Source: an uncultured Actinomycetes bacterium
GTDB taxonomy: Bacteria > Actinomycetota > Actinomycetes > Nanopelagicales > Nanopelagicaceae
Direction: 5' to 3'
Assembly: GCA_903893085.1 (NCBI GenBank)
Contig: CAITKS010000130.1
Coordinates: 1-6,041 of the forward strand
Length of the DNA stretch: 6,041 nucleotides
Part shown: in pieces, positions 1-6,041 of the stretch
Layout of the letters: every line of letters begins with the position of its first letter
Numbering within the stretch: the first letter of the stretch is position 1
The notes under the pieces: model-generated
What the model was told of the DNA's origin: nothing
Database searches by the model: none
What the model saw: only the letters and a program-made list of their open reading frames with translations
Position numbers and translations under genes: made by a program

Positions 1-1606
1 GATCATTAATGCTCATCGCTTTTTCAATCGTGGCATCAACATCTTCTGGACGCTCGCAACTCAAGCCAACGCAACCCATTGCTTCAGCCAACATTGGGAA
101 ATTTGGAACGCGCTTTGATTCAAGGCTGGTATTTGAATAACGACCTTCATAGAAGAGCGTCTGCCATTGGCGAACCATGCCGAGACTTTCGTTATTAATG
201 ATTGCGATTTTCACCGGAATATTATTTAGCGCACAAGTTACGAGCTCTTGATTAGTCATCTGGAAACAACCATCGCCATCGATTGCCCACACTGTTGTAT
301 CAGGTGCGCCAACTTTGGCACCCATTGCAGCCGGGACTGCGTAACCCATTGTGCCTAAGCCACCAGAGTTAAGCCAAGTGCGTGGGTTTTCGTAAGAGAT
401 AAATTGGGCGGCCCACATCTGATGTTGACCAACACCTGAAGTAAAGATTGCATTAGGCCCAGAGATTTTTCCAAGTCGCTCAATTACATACTGAGGTGAA
501 AGCGAACCATCTGATGGTTGGTCATAACCAAGTGGATATGAACTCTTTAGTGAATTCATTTGGCGCAACCAAGCAGTTAAATCAGGTTGGTTCTTAGCAA
601 GGGCTGCCTTAAGCGCAGGGATTAAAGCTTGCAAAGTGTGCTTAACATCGCCAATAACAGGCACATCAGCAAAGCGATTCTTATGGATTTCTGCTGGGTC
701 AACATCGCAGTGAATTACTTTGGCATTAACGGCAAAAGTTGAAAGTTTGCCGGTCACACGGTCGTCAAAGCGAGCACCTAATGTAATTAGTAGATCAGCT
801 TTTTGTAGAGCAGTAACTGCTGCAACTGTGCCGTGCATGCCTGGCATACCTAAATGCAATGGGTGACTATCTGGGAAAGCACCGCGTGCCATCAGAGTTG
901 TCACAACTGGAGCGCCAAGTAAGTTTGCGATCTCAAGAAGTTCGCGATGGGCATCGGCTTTGATAACTCCGCCGCCAACATAGAAAACTGGCTTGCTTGA
1001 TTGCGTAATTAAAGCTGCCGCATCGGCGATCGCTTGAGCATTTGGTTCAATTTTTGGTTGATAACCTTTTAAGTTAACTGAAGTTGGATAATTAAAGTCA
1101 GTCATCTTTTGTAGCGCATCTTTAGCAATATCAACTAGAACCGGGCCGGGGCGGCCAGTGCTTGCGATGTGGAAAGCCTCAGCGATTGCGCGCGGGATTT
1201 CAGCTGGGTCAGTGATCAAATAATTATGTTTTGCAAATGGCATTGTGATGCCGCGGATATCTGCTTCTTGAAACGCATCGGTACCAATAGCAAGAGATGG
1301 AACTTGGCCAGTGATTGCAACCATCGGAACTGAATCCATCGCTGCATCTGCCAGCGGTGTAACTAAGTTTGTGGCACCTGGGCCGGAAGTTGCGATGCAA
1401 ACACCAACGCGACCAGTAACTTGGGCGTAACCAGTTGCAGCATGGCCAGCACCTTGTTCGTGTCGAACCAAGATATGACGAATTTTGGAATCAAAGATCG
1501 GATCGTAAGCCGGCAAAATCGCACCACCAGGAATTCCGAACATGACATCGACGCCAGCTGCTTCCAAGCTGTTGACTAGGCTCTGGGCTCCAGTTACTTG
1601 ACTCAT
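1..1606 (-). CDS. ilvB: Acetolactate (acetohydroxyacid) synthase large subunit, partial (3' end outside window)
   Basis: This is the catalytic subunit of the ThDP- and FAD-dependent enzyme that condenses pyruvate with pyruvate or 2-ketobutyrate, the first shared step of Val/Leu/Ile synthesis in the cytoplasm. 535 codons are visible without a stop; the family usually runs to about 560-620 residues, so only the C-terminal end is missing. Seen: the N-terminal ThDP domain with catalytic Glu50 in [16 protein letters not shown], the FAD-contact run [15 protein letters not shown] (102-115 region), [10 protein letters not shown] (277-286), and the C-terminal ThDP/Mg motif GDG (444-446) through NN (471-472), followed by [12 protein letters not shown]. 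By family knowledge, positions where herbicide resistance arises (Pro103, Trp481) look wild type. The ATG at 1606 is chosen because an AAAGGAG ribosome site lies 8 nt upstream and the protein then begins at the conserved TGAQSL block. The frame stays open upstream to an ATG at 1768, but that would run through the attenuator. IlvN and IlvC probably follow beyond the left edge. Confidence 0.97.
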   Translation of the reverse strand, partial: MSQVTGAQSLVNSLEAAGVDVMFGIPGGAILPAYDPIFDSKIRHILVRHEQGAGHAATGYAQVTGRVGVCIATSGPGATNLVTPLADAAMDSVPMVAITGQVPSLAIGTDAFQEADIRGITMPFAKHNYLITDPAEIPRAIAEAFHIASTGRPGPVLVDIAKDALQKMTDFNYPTSVNLKGYQPKIEPNAQAIADAAALITQSSKPVFYVGGGVIKADAHRELLEIANLLGAPVVTTLMARGAFPDSHPLHLGMPGMHGTVAAVTALQKADLLITLGARFDDRVTGKLSTFAVNAKVIHCDVDPAEIHKNRFADVPVIGDVKHTLQALIPALKAALAKNQPDLTAWLRQMNSLKSSYPLGYDQPSDGSLSPQYVIERLGKISGPNAIFTSGVGQHQMWAAQFISYENPRTWLNSGGLGTMGYAVPAAMGAKVGAPDTTVWAIDGDGCFQMTNQELVTCALNNIPVKIAIINNESLGMVRQWQTLFYEGRYSNTSLESKRVPNFPMLAEAMGCVGLSCERPEDVDATIEKAMSIND

Positions 1607-1614
1607 CCTCGTTA

Positions 1615-1621
1615 CTCCTTT
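1615..1621 (-). promoter_or_regulatory. Ribosome binding site of ilvB
   Basis: On the minus strand AAAGGAG lies 8 nt before the ATG at 1606. It is a strong Shine-Dalgarno match, located downstream of the terminator hairpin, so ilvB is translated from its own site only on transcripts that read through. It decides the ilvB start against the longer in-frame alternative at 1768. Confidence 0.85.
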
Positions 1622-1656
1622 CGCTCTCTTTGTCGGTTGCGTTAAACGGTTAAATG

Positions 1657-1683
1657 AAAAAACCCTCAGTTTCAACTGAGGGT
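1657..1683 (-). terminator. Intrinsic terminator in the ilvB leader (attenuator)
   Basis: On the minus strand the RNA reads CCCTCAGT-TGAA-ACTGAGGG followed by six T. This is a perfect 8-bp stem (9 bp counting an A-T pair that uses the first T of the tract), a 4-nt loop and a U run. It lies about 50 nt before the ilvB start and downstream of the leader peptide stop, so it cannot be the terminator of ilvD alone. Its position in front of a biosynthetic gene and behind a Val/Ile-rich mini-ORF makes it the terminating arm of an attenuator. It points leftward, toward ilvB. Confidence 0.9.
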
Positions 1684-1684
1684 A

Positions 1685-1714
1685 GCGCGCGATCGATGTT
1701 GCTAGATCGCACGC
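1685..1714 (-). promoter_or_regulatory. Leader hairpin preceding the terminator (pause or control stem)
   Basis: The transcript can form a 10-bp stem, GCGTGCGATC paired with GATCGCGCGC (one U-G wobble), around a 10-nt loop. Its left arm overlaps the last codons of the leader peptide, and the peptide stop codon lies in the loop. Only two bases separate it from the terminator stem. A ribosome that reaches the stop would cover the left arm and prevent the fold; a ribosome stalled on the Val-Val-Ile codons would probably leave most of the arm free. This is the geometry expected of a ribosome-controlled leader structure. I did not find a convincing antiterminator that includes the terminator arm, so the exact switching scheme is unresolved. 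Confidence 0.6.
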
Positions 1715-1740
1715 TTTCGGATCACCACTGATGAACGCAT
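1702..1740 (-). CDS. ilvB leader peptide (12 residues, Val-Val-Ile control codons)
   Basis: A mini-ORF of 12 codons plus TAG encodes [12 protein letters not shown]. Three adjacent branched-chain codons (GTG GTG ATC at 1728-1720) and a further Ile as the last residue match the products of the pathway it precedes. Stalling there when Val-tRNA or Ile-tRNA is scarce is the expected sensor. Known actinobacterial ilvB leaders are likewise short, Arg-rich and branched-chain-rich (family knowledge). GGAG lies 9 nt upstream of the ATG, so ordinary initiation is possible. Alternatively a putative -10 box ends six bases before the ATG, which would make the message leaderless. The 83-codon ORF that contains this frame from 1953 is an accidental extension into ilvD antisense-frame sequence. 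Confidence rests on composition, position and the terminator behind it, not on conservation, which I could not test. Confidence 0.75.
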   Translation of the reverse strand: MRSSVVIRKRAI

Positions 1741-1746
1741 ATGCGT
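1735..1746. repeat. Perfect 12-bp palindrome ACGCATATGCGT over the leader peptide start
   Basis: The palindrome spans the bases just before and including the ATG of the leader peptide. It shares the GCAT/ATGC core with the dyad at 1755-1768, about 21 bp away centre to centre (two helical turns), so the two could form a pair of binding sites on one face of the DNA. Function is inference only. Confidence 0.45.
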
Positions 1747-1775
1747 ATTCTCCAATGCGCAAGCGCATGAGTCAA
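1747..1775 (-). promoter_or_regulatory. Candidate promoter of the ilvB leader transcript
   Basis: On the minus strand TTGACT (1775-1770, 5 of 6 to the -35 consensus) is separated by 17 nt from GAGAAT (1752-1747, 4 of 6 to the -10 consensus but lacking the first T). Six bases then lead to the ATG of the leader peptide, so the predicted transcription start would fall on that A (1740). The -10 overlaps the GGAG that could otherwise serve as ribosome site; both cannot act on the same transcript. The spacer is a perfect-arm inverted repeat. The weak -10 makes this a moderate call. Confidence 0.45.
1755..1768. repeat. Inverted repeat ATGCGC-AA-GCGCAT in the promoter spacer
   Basis: Perfect 6-bp arms with a 2-bp centre lie between the candidate -35 and -10 boxes. 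This is a common place for a repressor operator. With only a 2-nt loop it is more plausible as a protein-binding dyad than as an RNA hairpin. No regulator is identifiable here. Confidence 0.5.
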
Positions 1776-1779
1776 CCCC

Positions 1780-1805
1780 TGAGATCACCATCTCAAATTC
1801 TGAGA
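1780..1805. repeat. Overlapping inverted repeats (TGAGAT/ATCTCA, TCTCA/TGAGA) downstream of ilvD
   Basis: TGAGAT-CACC-ATCTCA (1780-1795) and TCTCA-AATTC-TGAGA (1791-1805) share the middle arm, so alternative hairpins are possible. Neither has a T run, so they are not a standard terminator for ilvD. They lie just upstream of the candidate -35 box, a position suited to a regulator site or to 3'-end protection of the ilvD message. I saw no clear intrinsic terminator for ilvD, so read-through into the ilvB leader is possible. Confidence 0.4.
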
Positions 1806-1825
1806 GGGTCTGTTGGGTCACAGCT

Positions 1826-3499
1826 TTAGTCGCAGACTGCGCCCTTAGAAGCAGAGCCCACCAACTTGGCATATTTGGCCAAGACGCCACGGGTGTATTT
1901 ATGTGGCACTGGCTTAAAGCCCTTGCGGCGTTCGGCCAAAACGGCTTCGTCAACCAACAGATCTAGTTGGCGAGTTACCGTATTAATGCGAACTCGGTCG
2001 CCATCTTTGATGAATGCAATCGGCCCACCATCTACCGCCTCTGGTGCAACATGGCCTACACATAATCCAGTTGATCCGCCCGAGAAGCGACCATCAGTTA
2101 AGAGAAGAGTTGATTTACCAAGTCCGGCGCCTTTGATCGCACCAGTGATCATTAACATTTCGCGCATTCCGGGACCACCCTTTGGTCCTTCGTAGCGAAT
2201 CACAACTACATCGCCAGCTTGAATTGTGCCGTCTTCAAGTGCATCCATTGCAGCTTGTTCGCGTTCGAATACTCGAGCAGGTCCTTCAAACTCTTCGATA
2301 CCAATGCCAGCTGTTTTGCAAACTGCACCATCCGGTGCAAGAGAACCTTTAAGAATTGTGATGCCACCACCAAGTGACATTGGCTTAGAAGTTGCGCGCA
2401 GAATTTCACCATCTGGATCAGGAGGTGCGATCTCAGCTAAATTCTCAGCCATAGTTTTGCCAGTAACTGTTAGCGCATCACCATGTAGCAAGCCAGCATC
2501 TAGCAGTGCTTTAAGAACTACTGGGACTCCCCCGACTTTATCCATGTCTGACATAACAAAACGACCGAATGGTTTTAGATCACCAAGTAGTGGCACCTTT
2601 GAACCGATGCGATGGAAGTCATCCATTTCCAGATCAACATCTGCTTCGTGAGCGATCGCAAGTAGGTGCAATACAGCGTTGGTAGAGCCACCAAGTGCCA
2701 TCAACATGGTTATCGCATTTTCAAATGCTTTCTTACTTAAAATATCTCGCGTAGTAATTCCTTGACGAATTAACTCAACAACGGCTGCGCCTGATTTAAC
2801 GGCGAACGCGTCGCGACGACGATCAACTGCTGGAGGGGCCGCAGAACCGGGTAGTGATAAACCAATTGCTTCGCCAATTGAAGCCATAGTGTTAGCTGTA
2901 TACATGCCACCACAAGCACCTTCACCTGGACAGATTGCGCGTTCAATGCGATCAACTTGATCTTGTGAAATCAAACCGCGAGCACACGCACCAATTGCTT
3001 CGAAAGCATCGATGATCGTTACATCTTTGCCATCTACTTGGCCTGGCAACGTTGAACCGGCGTAAACAAACACTGATGCCACATCAATACGAGCAGCTGC
3101 CATCATCATTCCCGGCAGCGATTTATCGCACCCAGCAAATGTGACCATGCCATCAAGGCGTTCGGCCTGCATCACTGTTTCGACTGAGTCCGCGATAACT
3201 TCGCGTGAGACTAATGAGAAGTGCATTCCTTCGTGACCCATGGAGATTCCATCGGAAACCGAAATAGTTCCGAATTGCATTGGAAATCCACCGGCATCGA
3301 TGACGCCTTGCTTCGATGCTTTGGCTAACCGGTCAAGTGAAAGGTTACAAGGCGTGATTTCATTCCAAGAGGATGCAATGCCGATCTGAGGTTTCACCCA
3401 ATCTTCATCTCCCATTCCAACAGCGCGCAACAGTCCTCGTGCAGGAGCACGCTCTAATCCATCTGTGACAAGTCCAGAACGCGGTTTCATGTTAGACAT
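1826..3499 (-). CDS. ilvD: Dihydroxy-acid dehydratase
   Basis: This Fe-S enzyme dehydrates 2,3-dihydroxy-isovalerate and 2,3-dihydroxy-3-methylvalerate to the 2-keto acids that are transaminated to valine and isoleucine (and feed leucine); it acts in the cytoplasm. The 557 residues match the usual family length. Seen: cluster-ligand cysteines Cys51 (EITPCNLSL), Cys124 (AGCDKSLPG) and Cys196 ([14 protein letters not shown]). Three ligands suggest the [2Fe-2S] type known from Mycobacterium and plants. Metal-site residues include Asp83 ([12 protein letters not shown]), Asp125, the probably carbamylated Lys126, and Glu437 ([10 protein letters not shown]). The likely catalytic Ser473 lies in [10 protein letters not shown]. 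The ATG at 3499 is preceded by TAGAAT ending six bases upstream and by no good ribosome site, which fits a leaderless message; the ATG three codons later has no ribosome site either. It lies 219 bp ahead of ilvB on the same strand and diverges from the exporter gene. Confidence 0.97.
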   Translation of the reverse strand: MSNMKPRSGLVTDGLERAPARGLLRAVGMGDEDWVKPQIGIASSWNEITPCNLSLDRLAKASKQGVIDAGGFPMQFGTISVSDGISMGHEGMHFSLVSREVIADSVETVMQAERLDGMVTFAGCDKSLPGMMMAAARIDVASVFVYAGSTLPGQVDGKDVTIIDAFEAIGACARGLISQDQVDRIERAICPGEGACGGMYTANTMASIGEAIGLSLPGSAAPPAVDRRRDAFAVKSGAAVVELIRQGITTRDILSKKAFENAITMLMALGGSTNAVLHLLAIAHEADVDLEMDDFHRIGSKVPLLGDLKPFGRFVMSDMDKVGGVPVVLKALLDAGLLHGDALTVTGKTMAENLAEIAPPDPDGEILRATSKPMSLGGGITILKGSLAPDGAVCKTAGIGIEEFEGPARVFEREQAAMDALEDGTIQAGDVVVIRYEGPKGGPGMREMLMITGAIKGAGLGKSTLLLTDGRFSGGSTGLCVGHVAPEAVDGGPIAFIKDGDRVRINTVTRQLDLLVDEAVLAERRKGFKPVPHKYTRGVLAKYAKLVGSASKGAVCD

Positions 3500-3505
3500 G
3501 AGAGA

Positions 3506-3511
3506 ATTCTA
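3506..3511 (-). promoter_or_regulatory. -10 box of ilvD (probable leaderless start)
   Basis: On the minus strand TAGAAT (5 of 6 to consensus) is followed by six bases and then the ilvD ATG, placing the expected transcription start on the A of the start codon. No convincing -35 hexamer is seen at 16-18 bp, and no Shine-Dalgarno precedes the ATG at normal spacing (AGG lies about 15 nt away). Leaderless messages are common in actinobacteria. Confidence 0.55.
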
Positions 3512-3557
3512 ACCTGTAAGTCGCTATTAATTAGCCCCAAATAAAAGTAACCGAACT

Positions 3558-3561
3558 GGAG
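3558..3561 (+). promoter_or_regulatory. Ribosome binding site deciding the TTG start of the exporter gene
   Basis: GGAG is followed by six bases and then TTG at 3568. There is no ATG or GTG in frame between the upstream stop (TAG at 3532-3534) and this TTG, and the next Met is residue 28, inside the first membrane helix. The site therefore fixes the start. I see no confident promoter for this gene in the 68-bp divergent gap (3500-3567). Confidence 0.7.
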
Positions 3562-3567
3562 TTCGCC

Positions 3568-5037
3568 TTGTCTGCTGCAAAACATACCCAAGATGGTCTA
3601 GATCCAAACCGTTGGCGCACTCTGGCCGTTATCGCAATCGCGCAATTGATGGTGGTTCTAGATGGATCGATCGTAAATATCGCAATTCCTAGCGCCAAGG
3701 CAGATCTCGGAATCACGGATGCGAATCAACAGTGGATCGTTACCGCCTATACGTTGGCATTTGGTTCACTTCTTTTATTGGGTGGCCGCGTCGCTGACTT
3801 CATCGGTCGCAAGAAAGCATTCATTATTGGTCTCTTAGGTTTCGCGGGTGCTTCAGCACTTGGTGGAATCGCAGCAACTCAGGATCTACTTTTCGCAGCA
3901 CGTGCACTTCAAGGTGTATTCGGAGCTCTTCTAGCTCCGGCTGCACTCTCACTTGTCAGCGTTACTTTCACTGATCCCAAAGAACGCGCGAAAGCATTTG
4001 CAGTTTATGGTGGAATTTCAGGCGGTGGCGCCGCAATCGGCTTAATCCTCGGTGGCGTTTTAACTGAGTACTTCTCATGGCGCTGGTGTTTAGGTGTAAA
4101 TATTCCAATTGCGATTATTACCGCTCTCTTTGCAATTCCTGTTGTGAAGGAATCAAAAGCCGGTGGCGAACACAGCTATGACATTCCAGGAGTTCTTACC
4201 GCAACACTTGGTTTGTTCTCACTAGTTTACGGTTTCAACCGCGCAGCTACTGTTGGTTGGACAGCCAATGAAACCATCGGATTCTTAATTGCCTCGGTTG
4301 TCTTACTTGCTACATTCGTAATGATCGAACAAAGAGTTCGTAACCCACTTATGCCTATGCGCGTGTTAATGGAACGTAACCGTGGTGGCTCATACCTAAG
4401 CTCATTAATCATTGGTGCCGGAATTTTCTCCATGTTCTTATTCCTTGGTATCTACTTACAAAGCGTGCTTGGCTACTCACCACTTAAGTCAGGCTTTGCG
4501 TTCTTGCCATTTACTTTCGGTATCGTCTTTGCGGCAGCAACAGCTTCGAAGTTATTGCCTAAAATTGGTCCTCGTAAGTTAATGGTGCCTGGCTTATTAA
4601 TGTCAGCAACTGGCATGTTGCTACTTACTCGCATTACCCCTGATACCAGCTACTTCACGCACGTACTACCGATCTTGCCAATCATTAGCTTTGGCCTTGG
4701 TTTGGTATTCATCCCAAGTGCTTCAACTTCACTTCATGGCATCGGCAATCAAGATGCTGGCGTTGCAAGTGCACTAATTAATACCAGTCAGCAAGTTGGC
4801 GGTTCACTTGGTACTGCGCTTCTAAACACAATTGCAGCAACAAGCACGGCTACTTACATAACTAACCACGGAGATCTAGGACCGAAACTGATGCATGCAG
4901 CTATGACCCATGGTTTCACTGTGGTTTTTAAGTTCAGTTCTGGGCTATTAGTTATTGGAGCGATCGTGGTCTTTGCATTTATAAATATCGGCAAAGAAGC
5001 AATTGTTGAAACTGAAGGTGCTGCAGTCGGGCACTAG
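3568..5037 (+). CDS. MFS transporter, DHA2 (EmrB/QacA-like) family, 14 membrane helices
   Basis: Probable proton-driven exporter of drugs or other small molecules across the cytoplasmic membrane; the substrate cannot be read from sequence. The 489 residues suit the 14-helix DHA2 family. Seen: a short basic cytoplasmic N-terminus; helix 1 with the family motif LDGSIVNIAIPS (31-42); MFS motif A, GGRVADFIGRKKA (72-84), between helices 2 and 3; the conserved Arg112 in helix 4 (ARALQGVFGA); a motif-C-like Gly-rich helix 5 (148-165) ending in EYFSWRW; and the late family blocks GYSPLKSGFAFLP (302-314) and NQDAGVASALINTSQQVGGSLGTA (394-417). Helices fall roughly at 18-40, 56-74, 84-102, 106-132, 143-166, 172-192, 207-224, 236-253, 276-298, 306-328, 337-354, 366-386, 399-424 and 452-474. 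The gene starts at TTG with a GGAG site, diverges from ilvD and converges on gatB. No adjacent regulator or membrane-fusion partner is visible. Export of an amino acid or related metabolite is possible but unsupported. Confidence 0.9.
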   Translation: MSAAKHTQDGLDPNRWRTLAVIAIAQLMVVLDGSIVNIAIPSAKADLGITDANQQWIVTAYTLAFGSLLLLGGRVADFIGRKKAFIIGLLGFAGASALGGIAATQDLLFAARALQGVFGALLAPAALSLVSVTFTDPKERAKAFAVYGGISGGGAAIGLILGGVLTEYFSWRWCLGVNIPIAIITALFAIPVVKESKAGGEHSYDIPGVLTATLGLFSLVYGFNRAATVGWTANETIGFLIASVVLLATFVMIEQRVRNPLMPMRVLMERNRGGSYLSSLIIGAGIFSMFLFLGIYLQSVLGYSPLKSGFAFLPFTFGIVFAAATASKLLPKIGPRKLMVPGLLMSATGMLLLTRITPDTSYFTHVLPILPIISFGLGLVFIPSASTSLHGIGNQDAGVASALINTSQQVGGSLGTALLNTIAATSTATYITNHGDLGPKLMHAAMTHGFTVVFKFSSGLLVIGAIVVFAFINIGKEAIVETEGAAVGH

Positions 5038-5061
5038 TTACAAATAATTAAGCTTTACCCC

Positions 5062-5091
5062 AGATTATTGACCCAAGATTATTGACCCAAG
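5062..5091. repeat. Tandem duplication of 14 bp across the gatB stop codon
   Basis: AGATTATTGACCCA occurs twice head to tail (5062-5075 and 5076-5089), with two further matching bases. The gatB stop lies in the copy nearer the coding region, so the second copy is entirely 3' of the gene and the protein end is unchanged. It looks like a recent replication-slippage duplication. The gap between the convergent genes (5038-5078) otherwise shows only a weak 6-bp A/T hairpin (AATAAT/ATTATT) and no intrinsic terminator. Confidence 0.85.
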
Positions 5092-6041
5092 TGGCCAAGT
5101 AGAAGCTCTCGTACACGAGCAGCATCTGCTTGGCCCTTTGTCTCTTTCATGACTGCGCCAATTAGCGCACCCGCTGCAGGCAAGTGACCGCTGCGAACTT
5201 TCTCAGCCGTTTCAGATTGTTCAGCACAAACTTTTTCAATTGCCGCCATTAATGCACCGTCATCATTAACAACTTTGATGCCGCGCTTTGCTACGACTTC
5301 AGCAGGCGTTCCTTCGCCAGCGATAACACCTTCTACAACTTGTCGAGCGAGCTTGTCAGTTAGTTCGCCTTTTTCAACTAGTGCCACAATCGCAGCAACA
5401 TCAGTTGGCGTGATAGCTAAATCAGCAATTGCCGTTTCGCGTTCGTTAGCAAGACGAGAAATTTCACCAAGCCACCAAGAGCGTGCTTTTGTTGGATCTG
5501 CGCCAAGAGCCACAGTTGCTTCGACAATGCCTAATACATCGGCATTAATCATTGCTTCCATCTCTTTTGCCGGCACATTCCAAGCTTCTTGTAAACGCTT
5601 GCGGTGCAGTGATGGACGTTCTGGAATTGCCGCACGCAGTTCTTCAATCCAAGCTGCGTCAGGTGCTACTGGGACTAGATCTGGCTCTGGGAAATAACGG
5701 TAGTCCTCGGCTTGTTCTTTCGAGCGGCCAGAACGAGTTAATCCAGTGTCTTCTTGGAAGTGACGAGTTTCTTGTACTACTCGTTCGTCCTTATTTAGAA
5801 GTTCGGCATGGCGAATCATTTCACCGCGAACTGCACGCTCGACGGAACGAAGTGAGTTAACGTTCTTTGTTTCTGAGCGAGTACCCAAAACATCAGAGCC
5901 AATTAGGCGTAATGAAACGTTGGCATCGCAACGAAGAGAGCCTTGCTCCATCTTCACATCAGATACTCCTAGACCGCGCAAAATATCGCGCAGTTCGCTG
6001 ACATAAGCTTTGGCAACTTCTGGTGCGTACTTACCGGTGCC
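5079..6041 (-). CDS. gatB: Asp-tRNA(Asn)/Glu-tRNA(Gln) amidotransferase subunit B, partial (5' end outside window)
   Basis: GatB is the kinase-like subunit of GatCAB. It binds misacylated Glu-tRNA(Gln) or Asp-tRNA(Asn), activates the side chain with ATP, and amidates it with ammonia supplied by GatA. The last 320 residues are visible; the family is near 480-510, so about 170-180 N-terminal residues lie past the right edge. Seen (numbering within the visible part): end of the catalytic cradle domain with KYAPEVAKAYVSELRDIL (4-21), MEQGSLRCDANVSLR (31-45) and KNVNSLRSVERAV (59-71); then ETRHFQEDTGLTRSGRSKE (91-109) and AEDYRYFPEPDL (111-122). The helical and YqeY-like tail domains follow from about residue 145 to the end, with the typical ending GALIGAVMKETKGQADA. 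The frame is open to the window edge, so any start inside the window, such as the TTG at 5981, is an artefact. gatC and gatA are probably upstream beyond the edge. Confidence 0.96.
   Translation of the reverse strand, partial: GTGKYAPEVAKAYVSELRDILRGLGVSDVKMEQGSLRCDANVSLRLIGSDVLGTRSETKNVNSLRSVERAVRGEMIRHAELLNKDERVVQETRHFQEDTGLTRSGRSKEQAEDYRYFPEPDLVPVAPDAAWIEELRAAIPERPSLHRKRLQEAWNVPAKEMEAMINADVLGIVEATVALGADPTKARSWWLGEISRLANERETAIADLAITPTDVAAIVALVEKGELTDKLARQVVEGVIAGEGTPAEVVAKRGIKVVNDDGALMAAIEKVCAEQSETAEKVRSGHLPAAGALIGAVMKETKGQADAARVRELLLGHLGQ

Noticed and set aside
1..1768. ilvB starting at the ATG at 1768 with a 54-residue extension
   Set aside because: The extension would be encoded by the leader hairpins and terminator, has no family resemblance, and the ATG at 1606 has a strong ribosome site.
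1702..1953. 83-codon minus-strand ORF
   Set aside because: Most of it overlaps the 3' end of ilvD in another frame. Only its last 12 codons, from the ATG at 1740, are supported, as the leader peptide.
1866..2651. Plus-strand ORFs of 109 and 141 codons opposite ilvD
   Set aside because: They are antisense shadows of a strongly conserved gene, with low-complexity Ser/Pro/Ala composition and no recognisable domain.
5038..5078. Possible bidirectional terminator between the exporter and gatB
   Set aside because: Only a 6-bp A/T stem (AATAAT/ATTATT) is present, too weak to call and without the usual GC-rich stem plus T run.
5275..5860. Plus-strand ORFs of 140 and 102 codons opposite gatB
   Set aside because: Antisense shadows of gatB; Ser/Ala-rich translation without family features.
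5079..5981. gatB as a complete 300-residue gene starting at TTG 5981
   Set aside because: The frame continues to the window edge with conserved GatB sequence (KYAPEVAKAYVSELRD), so the TTG is an internal Leu codon and the gene is simply cut by the window.
1..6041. CRISPR array, insertion sequence, tRNA, phage or toxin-antitoxin module
   Set aside because: No spaced direct repeats, transposase, cloverleaf sequence or small paired ORFs were seen; the window is filled by conserved metabolic and transport genes.

Overview
The window looks like core chromosome of an actinobacterium with unusually low G+C. It carries genes for branched-chain amino acid synthesis and for charging Gln-tRNA/Asn-tRNA, plus one drug-type exporter. 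The ilv and gat proteins read like actinobacterial family members, and gatB lying near an ilvB cluster is an arrangement I know from actinobacteria. Base composition is clearly more A/T-rich than in typical Streptomyces or Mycobacterium, intergenic gaps are short, and two starts look leaderless. This would suit a streamlined planktonic actinobacterium (for example the freshwater acI/Nanopelagicales type), but that placement is inference and no composition was computed.

Layout: (1) Positions 1-1606, minus strand, hold the first 535 codons of ilvB (acetolactate synthase large subunit); its 3' end, and probably ilvN and ilvC, lie beyond the left edge. (2) Positions 1607-1825 are the ilvB leader. 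They hold a 12-residue leader peptide with consecutive Val-Val-Ile codons, a long hairpin and a textbook intrinsic terminator just ahead of ilvB, which together look like a translation-coupled attenuator. (3) Positions 1826-3499, minus strand, hold complete ilvD (dihydroxy-acid dehydratase). (4) Positions 3500-3567 are a divergent promoter region. (5) Positions 3568-5037, plus strand, hold a complete 14-helix MFS exporter of the DHA2 type starting at TTG. (6) Positions 5079-6041, minus strand, hold the last 320 residues of gatB, convergent with the exporter.

IlvB makes the acetohydroxy acids that IlvC reduces and IlvD dehydrates to the 2-keto acid precursors of valine, isoleucine and leucine. 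The same amino acids are read out by the leader peptide, giving feedback control of ilvB. The exporter and gatB have no evident functional link to the pathway.

I found no previously undescribed system. The most interesting stretch is the ilvD-ilvB intergenic region: the attenuator, a possible leaderless start for the leader peptide, and dense inverted repeats around the putative promoter.
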